In this document: positions 1 through 9,918 of the stretch, piece by piece | Layout: each line of letters opens with the position of its first letter | Position numbering within the stretch: the stretch's first letter is position 1 | Origin: Haplomitrium mnioides | Taxonomy: Eukaryota > Marchantiophyta > Haplomitriopsida > Calobryales | Length of the DNA: 23,107 bases | Direction of reading: 5' to 3' | Assembly: GCA_049999725.1 (NCBI GenBank) | Contig: JBNGIS010035592.1 | Span: 1-23,107, forward strand | Position numbers and translations under genes: made by a program | Notes under the pieces: generated by a model | Told to the model about the DNA's origin: nothing | What the model saw: only the letters and a program-made list of their open reading frames with translations | The model's database searches: none

Positions 1-904
1 ACAATAACCAACAAAATAAAACATTGTATGGATTTTGGAGCTCAATTTTCAAGTTCAAGCAAAAAAAAAACTTTCTTTTGTAGTTCAAAATCCATGGGCA
101 CAAAGATTAAAGTGGGCATTTTTTAAAAGGTTTCAGCACTTCAAAATCTTTTATAATTTAGAGAATAATATATGCAAGAAGTCATAATTCAGAATCAAAA
201 AAGCTAGTGGTTTTAGAGATTTACTTCTGAGTCTAAATAGGCATCATCTCCAAGTTTTGGACCAAAGTCTTCTACAAAAAAAGGTTTGAAGCTCTACAAG
301 AGAGTCTTTCAGCGGTGTAGTATTTAAGTTCTACACGGTAGTCTTTTTATATAGAAGGTTGAGGGTTGTATATTAGAGTCACTTCATGTGGAAGGCTTCA
401 ACTTCCACACCAAAGTCTATGAGCACATAGGAATCCAAGTTCAACATCTGAGCACTTGGCAAAAAGGACCATGCTCAAAATAGGTTTAAAGTTCAAGAAC
501 ATAGTCTATGCACGTTGTCGTAGTACGCATTTTCTTCTCTGGGAATACACAGGGTATCTGGCTGTAGCTAGTAAACGCACATCAACACATTGGCCGCATA
601 GACATTGTTGGAATTGCTCCTTTTGCAAGCACCAACGCGTTTGAAATTTCACAAATAATTTGCTGCGATCTCATCATCGTTCCCAGTTTTGTGCATTGAC
701 AATGTTCCTTTACTTGAGTTTGTCTTTCCGCCACACCTACCACAATACAAAGATAAGGACCTCGCAAATTGCTTGAATTAGAATAGGAAACACAAATGGG
801 TTAGGATCTGCCAAAATTTGCTCCATTCTTTCCACTCCAAATTGCTCAACCAATCGTTGACGCATATGGATTTTAGCCACTATAAATACTTGTACTACGA
901 TGGT
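1..904. other. AT-rich spacer with short palindromic repeat units
   Basis: No gene can be supported here. The stretch has several imperfect copies of the palindromic unit seen elsewhere in the AT-rich region, for example around 412-436 (TCTATGAGCACATAGGA) and 503-520. On the minus strand the frame from 904 to 737 is open for 55 codons without an early ATG and contains the string MRQRLVEQFGVERMEQIL. It could be a scrap of an exon, but no family is recognised and both of its ends lack convincing splice signals. Confidence 0.4.
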
Positions 905-914
905 CATTCCTTAG

Positions 915-1136
915 TCACCCGTTGAAGCCGTTTAGAACTCTCTTCTTGATGCAATGGAATGATCTTTCATGCTCCACAATCCATACCCACTCCGTTGAAG
1001 AATACAAACGTTGATACAATGGTGCAGCCAAAGAGGCAAAGTCATTTAGCAAGAAAAGGTAGTAGTTTATCAAGTTGATAAAACGTTTCAACTCATTGTT
1101 GTTGCATGGTGGCGGTACATTGTCTATTCGTCTCAC
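915..1136 (-). pseudogene. Ty3/gypsy pol fragment: end of reverse transcriptase leading into RNase H
   Basis: The 73-codon minus-strand frame reads RRIDNVPPPCNNNELKRF, then LINYYLFLLNDFASLAAPLY, then EWVWIVEHERSFHCIKK. This is the conserved stretch of Ty3/gypsy pol between the polymerase thumb and RNase H, where functional copies have a VPPPxNxxELxxFLGLxNYYRRF pattern followed by a WxWxxEHExAF pattern. Upstream in minus-strand order (1137-1200) the reading frame is broken by a TAA, and downstream of 915 the RNase H core is not recognisable. It is therefore an isolated, decayed fragment. The wording differs from the gypsy pol at 11.4-15.5 kb, so it probably comes from another lineage. Confidence 0.75.
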
Positions 1137-1179
1137 AATTTCTTAAATCCGTAGCCACTTTCCCGTCACGTCTTCACTT

Positions 1180-2034
1180 GACATCCAAAACTCGTTGCTT
1201 GATTGGAAATCCCTAGGTGATTGTCCTCCTCCAATGAGTCTTCTTAGTAGCTCTTCCAAGAGCTTCTTCAAGCGCTTCCCCAATAGTTCTCCAAGAATGA
1301 GCTCCCCTAATGAAGTCTATGCTCAAGCCTCTCCAAGCTCAAAATGAAAACTAGCTCTCTTTTGCTCTCTCTTCTCCCTCCTTATATACTAGTCTAATTA
1401 ATTACTACTAGTAAAACCTAGAGATGCTTTTACCCTAGGTAAAAGCTAGCCTTTTAATTTTAAATTCAAAAGTATCTCCTTTTTCCCAAGAAGCTTCTCA
1501 TTTGGAGCTTTTCTCAAAAGTAGTCATAAAGTAACTTTAACTTTTTCTTACTTTTTCAAGAAGAAGCTTCTCATTTCGAGCTTCCCTTGACTAAGCACCT
1601 GACCTAGTCAGCTGATTCTCTTTTTATTTGTACTTAGTACAAAAACTACTTTCATATTTCGAGATTTGCTCAAAGAGCAAGTCAAAGATTAAAGTAGCTT
1701 TTCTTGACTTTTCTCCTTTTTAGTGCTTCTAGAAGAATCCCTCTAAATCCTTTATACTAGTCCAAATTGCATGTACTATATCTTGTTGGAAAGCTTATTA
1801 AATAAGCTTTCAGTCAAGTCCTACTTGACATTCGACCAATTATAACTCCTGGTTTACAATAGATTTTTCACTTTTGTAAATTGATACCAATTATATTTAA
1901 TATAAATATAAATAATATACCTACGAAATATTGGCTCCAATCCTTAACTAATAAGAACGCAATTTACTATGTATAGATTTTGCTGAAAACTGAAAAATCC
2001 ATTTTCCTTCTAATGACCACCTAATCCTCCCACA
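1180..2034 (-). repeat. Possible degenerate LTR with minus-strand promoter
   Basis: On the minus strand a purine-rich stretch (CCAAGGAGA) is followed directly by TGTGGGAGGATTAGG starting at 2034, a typical polypurine-tract/LTR start. About 650 bases on, at 1388-1381, lies a TATATAAG box followed by GGAGGGAGAAGAGAGAGC, as in many plant LTR promoter/R regions. The U3-like part has a 26-base direct repeat, AAGAAGCTTCTCATTT plus about ten bases, at 1488 and 1561. The far end of the LTR cannot be fixed and no second copy is in the window, so this could equally be an ordinary promoter region or a solo LTR. Confidence 0.35.
1381..1388 (-). promoter_or_regulatory. TATA box candidate, minus strand
   Basis: The minus strand reads TATATAAG followed by a GA-rich leader. 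It is the best core-promoter match in the first 2 kb and sits inside the putative LTR. Confidence 0.4.
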
Positions 2035-2159
2035 TCTCCTTGGCAGGTCTGGTTCCTTATAAGATCAATATCTGCTTCATGAATTGCACTTACATACTCT
2101 TTTTTCATAGAGAGATCCTTGATAGGTTCAAGTAGTAGCCGACCCACAACACGACATCG
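2010..2159 (-). other. Open 50-codon tail of an unidentified reading frame
   Basis: The minus-strand frame from 2159 to a TAG at 2012-2010 has no internal stop and contains LLLEPIKDLSMKKEYVSAI and EADIDLIRNQTCQGDVGG. Its last codons overlap the purine tract and start of the putative LTR at 2034, which is where the end of a retrotransposon pol gene would be expected. No domain is recognised, and 50 open codons can occur by chance, so this is a weak call. Confidence 0.2.
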
Positions 2160-2702
2160 TATGCGTTTTGACTTGTGCATCGAAATCTATGCGCGCGTAA
2201 GGTTTAGACTTCTAGATTCGAGTCTAGATGCACTTAAGGTTATATTTTCCGGAGCAAACTCTAGACATGTTTACGATTATGTTTTTTGAATCAAAATCTA
2301 TAAGAAAAAAGGGCACAAAGCTCTCCATGAGAGTCAAAGCGCACAAAAGGTTTCAATCTTTATATCAAGGTTCTTGCAAGCAAATGATTAAGCAGTCGAT
2401 TTGGGCAAATGCTTCAGCAACATCAAAACATTAAACTCTTTTGGAAAACAATAAAAAATAAAAGAATATAATTATATTTTGGATCAAAATGCATTTCAAG
2501 AATTAAATAAAAATTATGATTAAATGTTTAAGTTACATTTACACAAGATAAAATGAACTTGGAATGTTTTATAGTAAAAAGTTCCAAGAGGCATATAAAT
2601 TCAAAAATGTTCTTGAAAACATTCTCAAGTACTTTATAAAATAATAAACTTAAATTACAATATAAGTTGAAAGTACACAAAAAATAAGGTTCCTAAATAA
2701 CT

Positions 2703-4083
2703 TTAGTCACTTGTATCAACTTCTTCAGATTTAGCTTCCAAAGATTTATCAAGATTAATACGGTCTCCTTCAATATTAATAACATTGATTGAATCTCTTT
2801 CAAACATGTTAGGATTGATTTCTTTTTGTCTTTGGCACTCAAATAGATTTGATTTAATGGTAGCTAAAGTGGTTTTTCTCAATTGGTTTTTTTGTATGGG
2901 AGGAAAATCAAAAGATAAAATCTGATTTGTGTTACATCAAGTACATCAATATGTAACTTGGATTTGTGTTTCCTGATTATTATTGTTATTTCTTCTGAAA
3001 AGTATTGTCCAAAAAATGCATCCTCAACCTCACAAGCAAACCATTGAACATGTACTTGTTTTGGGTTGGGAGGTCTTTCATCATCAAATGATAAAACTTT
3101 GAGGACTTTGGAAATCCAAAATGGTTTGCCTTTTGGATTGAATGATGCAACAACACAAATAAACATATTGGCTTTCACCTCTTGTAGGTTGACAAATTTG
3201 TACTCGTATCTGGTGTTATGTGAAATAGTCTCTTCTCACGACCTAGATGCTCTATTGTAGATTACTTAACTTCTAGAAAGCATATGTTGTACTTTAACAT
3301 CTTCCTTTGTCTATTGAGCATCAAAGTGAAAACTTAGACAAACATTTTAAGAATCATTAAAAGTATTTGTCGGTTGTAAAGTTGAAAAGGTAAATCTTGC
3401 TTTGAGTCTTTGTCTTTTTCTTTCAAGGATGTAAGCCGAAATCTCTTGTTGGGTAAGGAGAAAGTTGTTCCATCATTGAATATCATGATCTTTAAAGAGC
3501 TTGTTGCAGTTCTTACTTATGTTGTCCCTTATTGCAAAGACCACTTTCTTTGCATCAACTCCTCTTTCTTCCTTTTGAGACACACTTGAGCTAACATTTA
3601 CCATTTGGAGGTAGCCAAAATTCATCTCTTGAAAATTGTTTGCTCCAAATGTTTGCTTTTGAATCACTCAATGTGAAATTGAATTGTTGATTAAAGGTAA
3701 TATCATGTTTCTTTTGAGCTAAAGAGGGACGTTGTTGTAGAAACAATTTAAAATCCTAAGTTTCCATCAAAAGAGTTACATATGGTTTAGGATTATAAGA
3801 CAATTGCAGCGCCTCGCGAAGACTCGTAATCGTGAAAGCTTTGAAAGGTTTCAAACATTCAGGAATCTTCTTAATACTTGATTGATTTGATCGTAAGTAT
3901 AGCCAACCATGAGAAATACCACCTCAATTTTTCTGTAAAACATTTTTTGTAATAAGAAGGCTAAGTTATTCAAAGAAGATGGAATTATTATTCTTTCATG
4001 TCGTATTGTCTAACTAAAGATATAAAGTGAGAGGCATCAAGTCTTCAAAGTCACATAATACTCTATTGAGCACTGTAGCTGCC
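2703..4083 (-). pseudogene. DDE transposase pseudogene (DUF7869-like), C-terminal part
   Basis: Read on the minus strand, segments in shifting frames give, in order: VLCDFEDLMPLTLYL followed by a stop and LDNTT (catalytic-type Asp at 4010-4008); IEVVFLMVGYTYDQINQ near 3905-3870; KPFKAFTITSLREALQL; NIWSKQFSRDEFWLPPN; PFWISKVLKVLSFDDE; VHVQWFACEVEDAFFGQY; and an acidic tail ending SLEAKSEEVDTSD with a TAA at 2705-2703. The LDN...ENKN and FLxVGHTHxxID pattern is, as I recall, the signature of the DUF7869 group of DDE transposases. The stops are mostly TAG or TGA and there are at least three frameshifts, so it is dead. In VGHTHxxID both His are Tyr and the final Asp is Asn, all explicable by C-to-T or G-to-A changes. 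The first bases after TTTTGGCAG may be an exon start. Confidence 0.7.
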
Positions 4084-4818
4084 AAAAGATTTAAAAGAAA
4101 CTTTAGTTAATTTAAACATAGGAGAATTTGAACAATATTCACAATAAGTACTTGTCTTTGACTTGAAATGAGCAGAAGTTTTAAGAGGAGAAAAACAAGA
4201 TTTGCGCATTTCAAGTCACAAATTGGAACTTCGATTTCAGTGCTAGCTTGGACTAGATCTATGTGGGCATAGGATTCAAAGAAGCAATAACAGATCCTAT
4301 ACATGTATAGGATTCAAAGAAACAATAACTGATCCTATACGTGTATAAAATTCGAAGAAACAATAACTTATCCTATGCGCGCATAAGATCAAAAGAAACA
4401 ACATCAATATCTTGTCTTGCTTTGACTGTTGTCATGATTGGAATTGAAGAAACAAGAACAAAACCTATACGCACATAGGATTTGCAAACAACATAAATAA
4501 TTCTTGATATTGTTTATCTAGGAATGGGCTTTCGATTGAAAGCAACAATAGCAAAACCCAGAGCAAGCCTATGGTCACAACCAACAATAAAAACAATTTC
4601 TTTGCATTATTTGATTCTCAATGTCATTTGGATTCAAACTAAAAGCAACAGACCCTATGTGAGTATAGATTCTGTCTTGATAACTCAAGTTGCTAAGGTT
4701 TATTTGACTTGAATCTTATTTCTCAAAACAACTAAACAAAGCCAATATCTTGTTGTACTATGTTGAGAAAGCATGACATCTCTAGATTTAAGCTTTGGGC
4801 CTCATAACAAGAGCATCA
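4084..4818 (-). other. Intron or decayed middle of the transposase gene
   Basis: Between the two recognisable transposase parts I see no clear coding sequence. The expected first catalytic motif (a hydrophobic run then DGxDQ) is not recognisable. The stretch carries the 38-bp tandem repeat at 4255-4404 and further single palindromic units near 4464 and 4650. A short readable piece, KTSAHFKSKTSTYCEYC, occurs on the minus strand around 4190-4130 but has no known meaning. Confidence 0.4.
4255..4404. repeat. 38-bp tandem repeat with palindromic core, four units
   Basis: Four units start at 4255, 4292, 4330 and 4368. Each has a palindromic core (ATCTATGTGGGCATAGG, CCTATACATGTATAGG, CCTATACGTGTATA, CCTATGCGCGCATAAG) followed by a shared spacer like ATTCAAAGAAACAATAAC. 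The second core is a perfect 16-base palindrome. The array lies between the two coding parts of the transposase pseudogene. Confidence 0.85.
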
Positions 4819-5421
4819 TAATAACCATAGGTTATAAAATGGAAGAAATTTGTTCTTTTTGTCGTACTCTAAGACAAATTTTTCTCGCAATGATTTTATT
4901 TCTTCGCAAGGTTTACAAACAACAAATTTGTTGTATTTTGGAATTTTAACATTTAGAAAATGGGTTCTCTAATGTTTTGTAAAACCAGAAAAACTAAGAA
5001 TGCAACCATGATCTTTCTCTTTCAAATAAGTTGTATAGTAGCCATAAGCTTCCCATTTTGTAAGATTATCAAGCAATCTATAAACTTTATAAGTTGGTAT
5101 TCTCTCACAGTATCTCTGAAAAAGACCGTCCATCCATTCACGTAAGAATACTTCTTTAACAGATAATTCTCTATTTCAAAAAATGCCTCTAGGATCTGCA
5201 TTCTTGAGATTTTGAATTCTTTGGATTCTATCATTCCCTACTGAGAATATTAATTTAAAGGCTCTTCTAAAGACAATGGTACCTCTAGGAAAAGTGAACC
5301 AATTGTCAACATCAAAGTCTTTTCTTGGTATTCCTCATTGCAATCTAATATCTCGATTCTTCATTCTTTGTTGAAAATACGTTTCTCTTACACTTTTTAA
5401 AAAATCTGTCTTGCACAACAT
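4819..5421 (-). pseudogene. DDE transposase pseudogene (DUF7869-like), N-terminal part
   Basis: One minus-strand frame starting at an ATG (5421-5419) stays readable for 201 codons with only three stops. It gives MLCKTDFLKSVRETYFQQRM, PRKDFDVDNWFTFPRGTIVF, FKLIFSVGNDRIQRIQNL, LSVKEVFLREWMDGLFQRYC, TKWEAYGYYTTYLKEKD, then FLNVKIPKYNKFVVCKPCEE and REKFVLEYDKKNKFLPFYN before a TGA. The VKIPKxNxFxxCxxCexxK string is the zinc-binding-like segment that precedes the catalytic core in the same transposase group. It lies upstream of, and on the same strand as, the C-terminal part at 4083-2703, so I read both as one gene. Stops at three positions make it a pseudogene. A start further upstream in an earlier exon is possible. 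Confidence 0.65.
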
Positions 5422-6448
5422 CAAAAAATTATTTTGACAACAACAGCCTCTACTTTGAACTAGGAACCACTATTGGGTTCATGTTTCATTTGGCATTTGC
5501 AAAAACTTATTTTGAAATTTAAGCATCCAAAATCATGAATTTGACATTAGTAGTATTCGTTTGCAAAAACAAAATGTAATTTTATATATCAAAATTGCCT
5601 ATTTCAAGTTCACAATGTATAAAAAACAAATCTTCGTATAAGAATTTTATCAAAGTTGCTTTCATGATGTCTTCTTTAAAAAGCATAAGCACTACCGAAT
5701 AGAATATATACAAAATATACATGACATTTGTTTTTAAACATTTTCAAAACTAACAATAATATCATTAATTTCAAAAATTGATCAAAACATTCAATTTTTA
5801 TCAAAAACATATTCAATAAAAAAAAGATGCTTAGGCGCACAAGAACTTTGAACCGTAGTCTTAAAGCTTCTGGATATAGGAACTATTAAAGTTTCTTTGG
5901 ATTTGAAATGTTGAAGCTCTCACGTGCAAGAACTTTGAACTAGAACCCTAAAGTGTAAGCGCAAGAGGATTGTTGAAGCGAAATTGTGAAAAGACCGCTA
6001 AAGCCTATGCGCGCATTAACAACTGAAGCCTATGTGTAGGCGCAGCTTAAAGACTAAGCAAGCTTTGTTTGATAAGGTCCTTGCGCGTTTAGACAACTAA
6101 AGCCCATGCGAGCTTGAACAACTAAATCCCATGCATGCATAGACATTTAAAGCTCAGACGAGCAATGGACTTCTTAGTACTTGGATATAGGGATTGCTGA
6201 AGCCCTTCTAAAAGAGATTGCAAAAGCTCATGATTGAAAAAAACTTGAGCAAAATTTGTTTTTTTTTTTAAGAATGAGAGCTTCCATGCAAGCATAGACT
6301 TTGTTGCTAATTTTTATGAAAAATAGTAAGTTTTGATGAAAAACAATTTTGCGCAATAAATTGAATCATGAAGAAAATACTTCTTAAATTGGATTTCGAA
6401 TGCAACAAGAATGAAGATGAATGAAATAATGTTTTGCGAAGAAAATAC
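5422..6448. repeat. AT-rich spacer with dispersed palindromic units (5825-6170)
   Basis: No gene is visible. From about 5825 to 6170 there are repeated GC-richer units in the AT-rich background: CCTATGCGCGCATTAA near 6004, CCTATGTGTAGGCGCA near 6030, CCCATGCGAGCTTGA near 6103 and CCCATGCATGCATAGACA near 6129, each followed by an ACAACTAAA- or ACTTTGAA-like spacer. They belong to the same family as the arrays at 4255 and 7893. Confidence 0.6.
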
Positions 6449-6454
6449 TTTATT
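6449..6454 (-). terminator. Poly(A) signal of the four-exon pseudogene
   Basis: The minus strand reads AATAAA 17 bases past the TGA stop at 6473-6471. Its place after the last exon supports the gene model. Confidence 0.55.
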
Positions 6455-6470
6455 ATGTACAAAAGTTACA

Positions 6471-7113
6471 TCAGTTTAATGCTACATCCCCATCCTCTTC
6501 AAGAGGAATGGTCTCATCTAAATTAATTGCTTGAGAAGCTTCAACACTTGCAGCAGTTAGATAGTCCTTTTGAGATTTTCCAACCCCAAAAATTGCAATA
6601 TAATTGTCAGAAGCACCAATAGTACCAGTAGGAACAACCTGCTTGTGGTATGCATATATATATCTATGATTCTGTAACATCAAATGGCAAAGAAGCCATC
6701 GTCAAAACCCTCTAGGGAATATAGATAGACTGATGTCTATCATATTTGACGGCAATGCAATTTTGCATTAACTTCAAAGCACAGACAAAGATTGTGTCTG
6801 GCCTAGAGCAAAGATCTAATATCTAATCTTACTTTGTTGACAAATGATCGATAAAGAAATTATATAAAGCTTGAGGCTTTTGATAGACACTCACATGAGC
6901 ATCACCTCCTAGATGTTTGAGCTTAGCATAAACAATCGAGCAAGTGAAAATGTTTTGCATGATTTGTCAAGGACATCTACTCGCATCATCTGATTGCAAG
7001 TTGAAGAGCTTCATGCTCTACTTGCCCTCCTTTGTCTAGTAGCCCACAGTCCAAAACTCTTGAGTGTGAGCCATTCTAGGACCACCCAAATGATGAATAT
7101 TACTTTTGTCCAT
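6471..7113 (-). pseudogene. Exon 4 of the four-exon pseudogene
   Basis: The exon reads MDKSNIHHLGGPRMAHTQEF, then MKLFNLQSDDASRCP, FTCSIVYAKLKHLGGDAHVS, RPDTIFVCALKLMQNCIAV, then after a frameshift near 6690 AYHKQVVPTGTIGASDNYIA and an acidic end (DETIPLEEDGDVALN) with a TGA at 6473-6471. In-frame stops are TAG, TGA and TAA. The acceptor before 7113 is not a normal AG (the sequence is CTTACTAC), so either the site has mutated or the exon start differs. Confidence 0.5.
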
Positions 7114-7208
7114 GTAGTAAGAAAAACAAACATATAAGACAATGAAAAAAAGTAAAGGAAAAATAAAATAGATAAATTCTCTAAATAAAAAATGAAAGTG
7201 TAACTTAC

Positions 7209-7793
7209 CAGACGTTGTGGTCGATGGCATAGAAAACCTCCACAAAAGCATCCTCAAAAATGCTTAATTGTTGTAAAGACTGGATAATTACAAAAGACCA
7301 AAATTCTAAAGTTGTAATAGGCGCACAAGAAGAAACCATATCAAAAATATCATCTTTTGTGAAAGGTTATGAATCATTATCCTTGCATTCCTTAAGGTTA
7401 TAATCATAAGGAATATCAAAAATAGTTAAAGTGAAACATCTTGGTTTCACTAAACCCTTCAACTGTCAAGCATTAGACTCCTTGTTGACTTGATAAAATG
7501 CCATGTTGAGTCCATCGACATAGAATGCTAAGCTTTGTCTTGCTCTTCAGGCCCTCCTTTGGTTGGAAGGGCATAAACTTCATTTAGTTGTCTTGCCTTC
7601 CACTCTCTTGCTTTTTTTTTGGCATTGAAGCAGAAAAGCAAGAGTGTAGGAGACAAGAGTCGGGGTCTGGTCTTCATTTGTCGTGGCTTCTTTGACCTCC
7701 GATTTCTTTTTGCCCTTTAGCAGCGGTCGTCAATTTCTTGGCTAACTGCCATTTGAACATTTTGTCACCATGTAAAGAGCATGGAGAAACAAG
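7209..7793 (-). pseudogene. Exon 3 of the four-exon pseudogene
   Basis: The exon begins after a good acceptor (TTGTTGTTCTTGTCTAG) in the phase set by exon 2 and ends at a strong donor, GTCTG|GTAAGTTA. Readable parts are KKKSEVKEATTNEDQTPTL, QLNEVYALPTKGGPEEQDKA (in a shifted frame after a run of nine A), FYVDGLNMAFYQVNKESNA, VKPRCFTLTIFDIPYDYNL, FTKDDIFDMVSSCAPITTL and FWSFVIIQSLQQLSIFEDAF. Four or more stops interrupt it. No family is recognised. Confidence 0.5.
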
Positions 7794-7892
7794 CTAGACA
7801 AGAACAACAAACAAAAACTTTAAGTAATTGGCAAGGAGAGACTAAGTTGTTAAGCGAGAAGAGACTTGAAGGTCATGTGCCCAAGGGCTCTC

Positions 7893-8137
7893 AAGTCTAT
7901 GCATGTAGGGACTCAAGAGTCTATGCGTGCAAGGACTCGAGAGTCCTTGCGTGCATAGACTCTCAAGCCCATATGCGCATGGACTCGAGAGTTCTTGCAA
8001 GCAACGACTCAAGATTCCATGCGTGTATGGACTCTCTAGAGTCCATGCTCGCATGGACTTTTGAGTCTTTGGTCACAAGGATTCCAAAGTCTCTACTCGC
8101 AAGGACTCTAAAGTCTTTGTGTGCATGGACTCTCAAA
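7893..8137. repeat. Array of ten 24-26-bp palindromic units in intron 2
   Basis: Ten head-to-tail units follow the pattern AGTCYWTGCGYGCAWGGACT plus CNAG, each close to a 20-base palindrome. Examples are AGTCTATGCGTGCAAGGACT at 7918, AGTCCTTGCGTGCATAGACT at 7942 and AGTCCATGCTCGCATGGACT at 8040. There are no unique spacers between units. The array lies within the intron (8198-7794) between exons 2 and 3 of the pseudogene. The 124-codon plus-strand frame that crosses it is a product of the repeat and not a gene. Confidence 0.85.
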
Positions 8138-8198
8138 CCTTCTGAAGCAAATTGAAAACAAATTTAAAACTTGAATTGAAAAAAGAAAAAGCACTTAC

Positions 8199-9669
8199 TA
8201 ATAACTTCTCAAAACTTGAATAAAATGATGACAACTTTGACTCTTCGATATGGATGGGATACTCCATCCTTGCCTCTTCTCATGTTTTGCTGTACACTTT
8301 CAAGCAAAAAGACTTCACCATCATTGCAAAACCTTATGTCTCTCCAATTCATGAGACATCTCTTTGATCAAAAGCTCTTTAACTTCAACATGTTTCAAAA
8401 CAAAGATTTTTATTTCATCCAGAAGACCATGAAGGAGCCTCTACGGTGTCCACTTCATGTCTTCTATTCTCAAAGAACTTTGGCCTTTGGCTTCTGGCCT
8501 CTCACCATGTTCTTTTCCACATTGAAAAAAATGTTCTATTGCAACTCACATAGCTCTGCACTTCTAAAAGCAAGTTCGAACCAATTGTCTTGAGAAGTGA
8601 CAGTCTTCTTAAGAGTAGACTTTGGCTTTATCTTCAAAGTCTCAAGCACTAACTCTCTTTTTAGTTTTTGGGATGACACCATCCCACTCTCAATGTATCC
8701 TTGATGCCAATATTCGACCTTCTAAATTGATGTCATTTCCAACTTGTATCATTGGTCATAATTGCTATTTGTTGCAAAAATATGGGCTTCTATTGGTGGC
8801 AACCCTATGTACACATAACAGTTGCATAGCGACAACATTGGATTTTTCGCTCCATATTTCATGATTAAAAGTTGCCTTGCAGCAACACTATGATTGCCTC
8901 TTGCAGTCTTGTACTTATATTTGTTAGGGTTCATGAGATCAAACTCTGACTTATCTTTCAACCTGCACTTTAGGTCCACCACAATAATAAAAAAACTGTG
9001 TGCATATTTATTTGTGAGCATTCTTTGTGCCAGAAGCTCTACAAAGTCTTCATTCAACCTTCTAATCTAGAATAGCTCCTAGTTGTCTATTCCAAGTTTT
9101 GGAAGGTTTAAATGCTCTAACCAAATCATATTAGTTTCCTCTCAGACTTTGTACCACTAGATTGTAGACTTCCAAATTTTATTCTTGTCTTCCTCATACA
9201 CTGTCTAAAGATCCACTTGCTCTCACTCCTAGAATGTCTGAAGCCCCTTGTGCACAATCCTCTTTGCTCTAGACGTTAGAGCCTGCACTATCTACGACTC
9301 TTCTTCCTTGTCAGAGCTGCTCGCAACTCAAGGTGAGAGGGGTAGTAGAAGATGAGCTGACAAGAGATGGGGAGGGTACTGACTTCTTCTCAATATGTGG
9401 TGGAGGCACTGGCTTTTTCTTTGGTAGTACATGCTTTTTCTTTTTTGGAGCCTTGATTGGCTCTACCTCTTTTCTCTTTTTTGCAGTAGGCGGTCTACAT
9501 GTTGCTGCAATAGTCATCGTAGTCGCACTTGGATGCAACACACTTTGTTGGACATGCACTCATGTTTCTACTTTCAAAATATGATCAAAATTGCAAACTT
9601 TATGAAGTCCCTCTCTACCATCTTCGTGTTTGGGCAAGCATTGACAAACTTTGACAAGTATTGAGAGAA
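8199..9669 (-). pseudogene. Exon 2 of the four-exon pseudogene (large central exon)
   Basis: This 1.47-kb exon starts after TTTTGTTTTCTTCAG and ends at TTA|GTAAGTGC. In order: FSQYLSKFVNACPNTKMVER; a Lys/Pro-rich disordered stretch with PTAKKRKEVEP and APKKKKHVLPKKKP (9559-9311), which looks like a nuclear localisation signal; an acidic SSSDKEEES; ALTSRAKRIVHKGLQTF; YEEDKNKIWKSTI; LNEDFVELLAQRMLTNKYAH; SFFIIVVDLKCRLKDKSEF; GNHSVAARQLLIMKYGAKN; CNCYVYIGLPPIEAHIFAT; and KWTP, a stop, RLLHGLLDEIKIFVLKHV and VKELLIKEMSHELERHKVLQ near the end. About fifteen stops, mostly TAG at places where Gln would fit, and at least three frameshifts break it. The Lys-rich part is the only portion whose role can be guessed. 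Confidence 0.55.
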
Positions 9670-9799
9670 CTGAAGAAAACAAAACAAATGTCAAAGACTT
9701 GACACAAACAACTTTCAACAATTTAGTAAGGGATAATGAGCATTGCATGCTTTGAACCAAGCTTAAAGTTGCAGTGTAGTTAATTGCGTTAGAACTTGA

Positions 9800-9875
9800 G
9801 ATCTAGGCGCACATGGACTTAGGAGTCTATGCCTGCATGGACTTAGGAATCCATGCTTACATGGACTTCTCGTTC
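9800..9875. repeat. Palindromic repeat units in intron 1
   Basis: Three imperfect units (AGGCGCACATGGACT, TATGCCTGCATGGACT, CCATGCTTACATGGACT) lie between exons 1 and 2 of the minus-strand pseudogene. They are the same family as the array at 7893-8137. Confidence 0.6.
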
Positions 9876-9918
9876 AGTGCAAAAACAAAACAAATGAAAA
9901 ATAGTTTTATGAGTTTAC

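Noticed and set aside
7893-8137. CRISPR array
   Set aside because: Units are contiguous, variable and palindromic, with no unique spacers and no cas genes, in a eukaryotic context.
7781-8155. Plus-strand 124-codon frame with repeating DSR-type peptide
   Set aside because: It is the 24-bp palindromic array read as protein. A similar frame exists on the other strand because the units are palindromes.
9333-9664. Plus-strand frames rich in Phe and Cys
   Set aside because: They are the complement of the Lys/Pro-rich part of exon 2, which has gene context on the minus strand.
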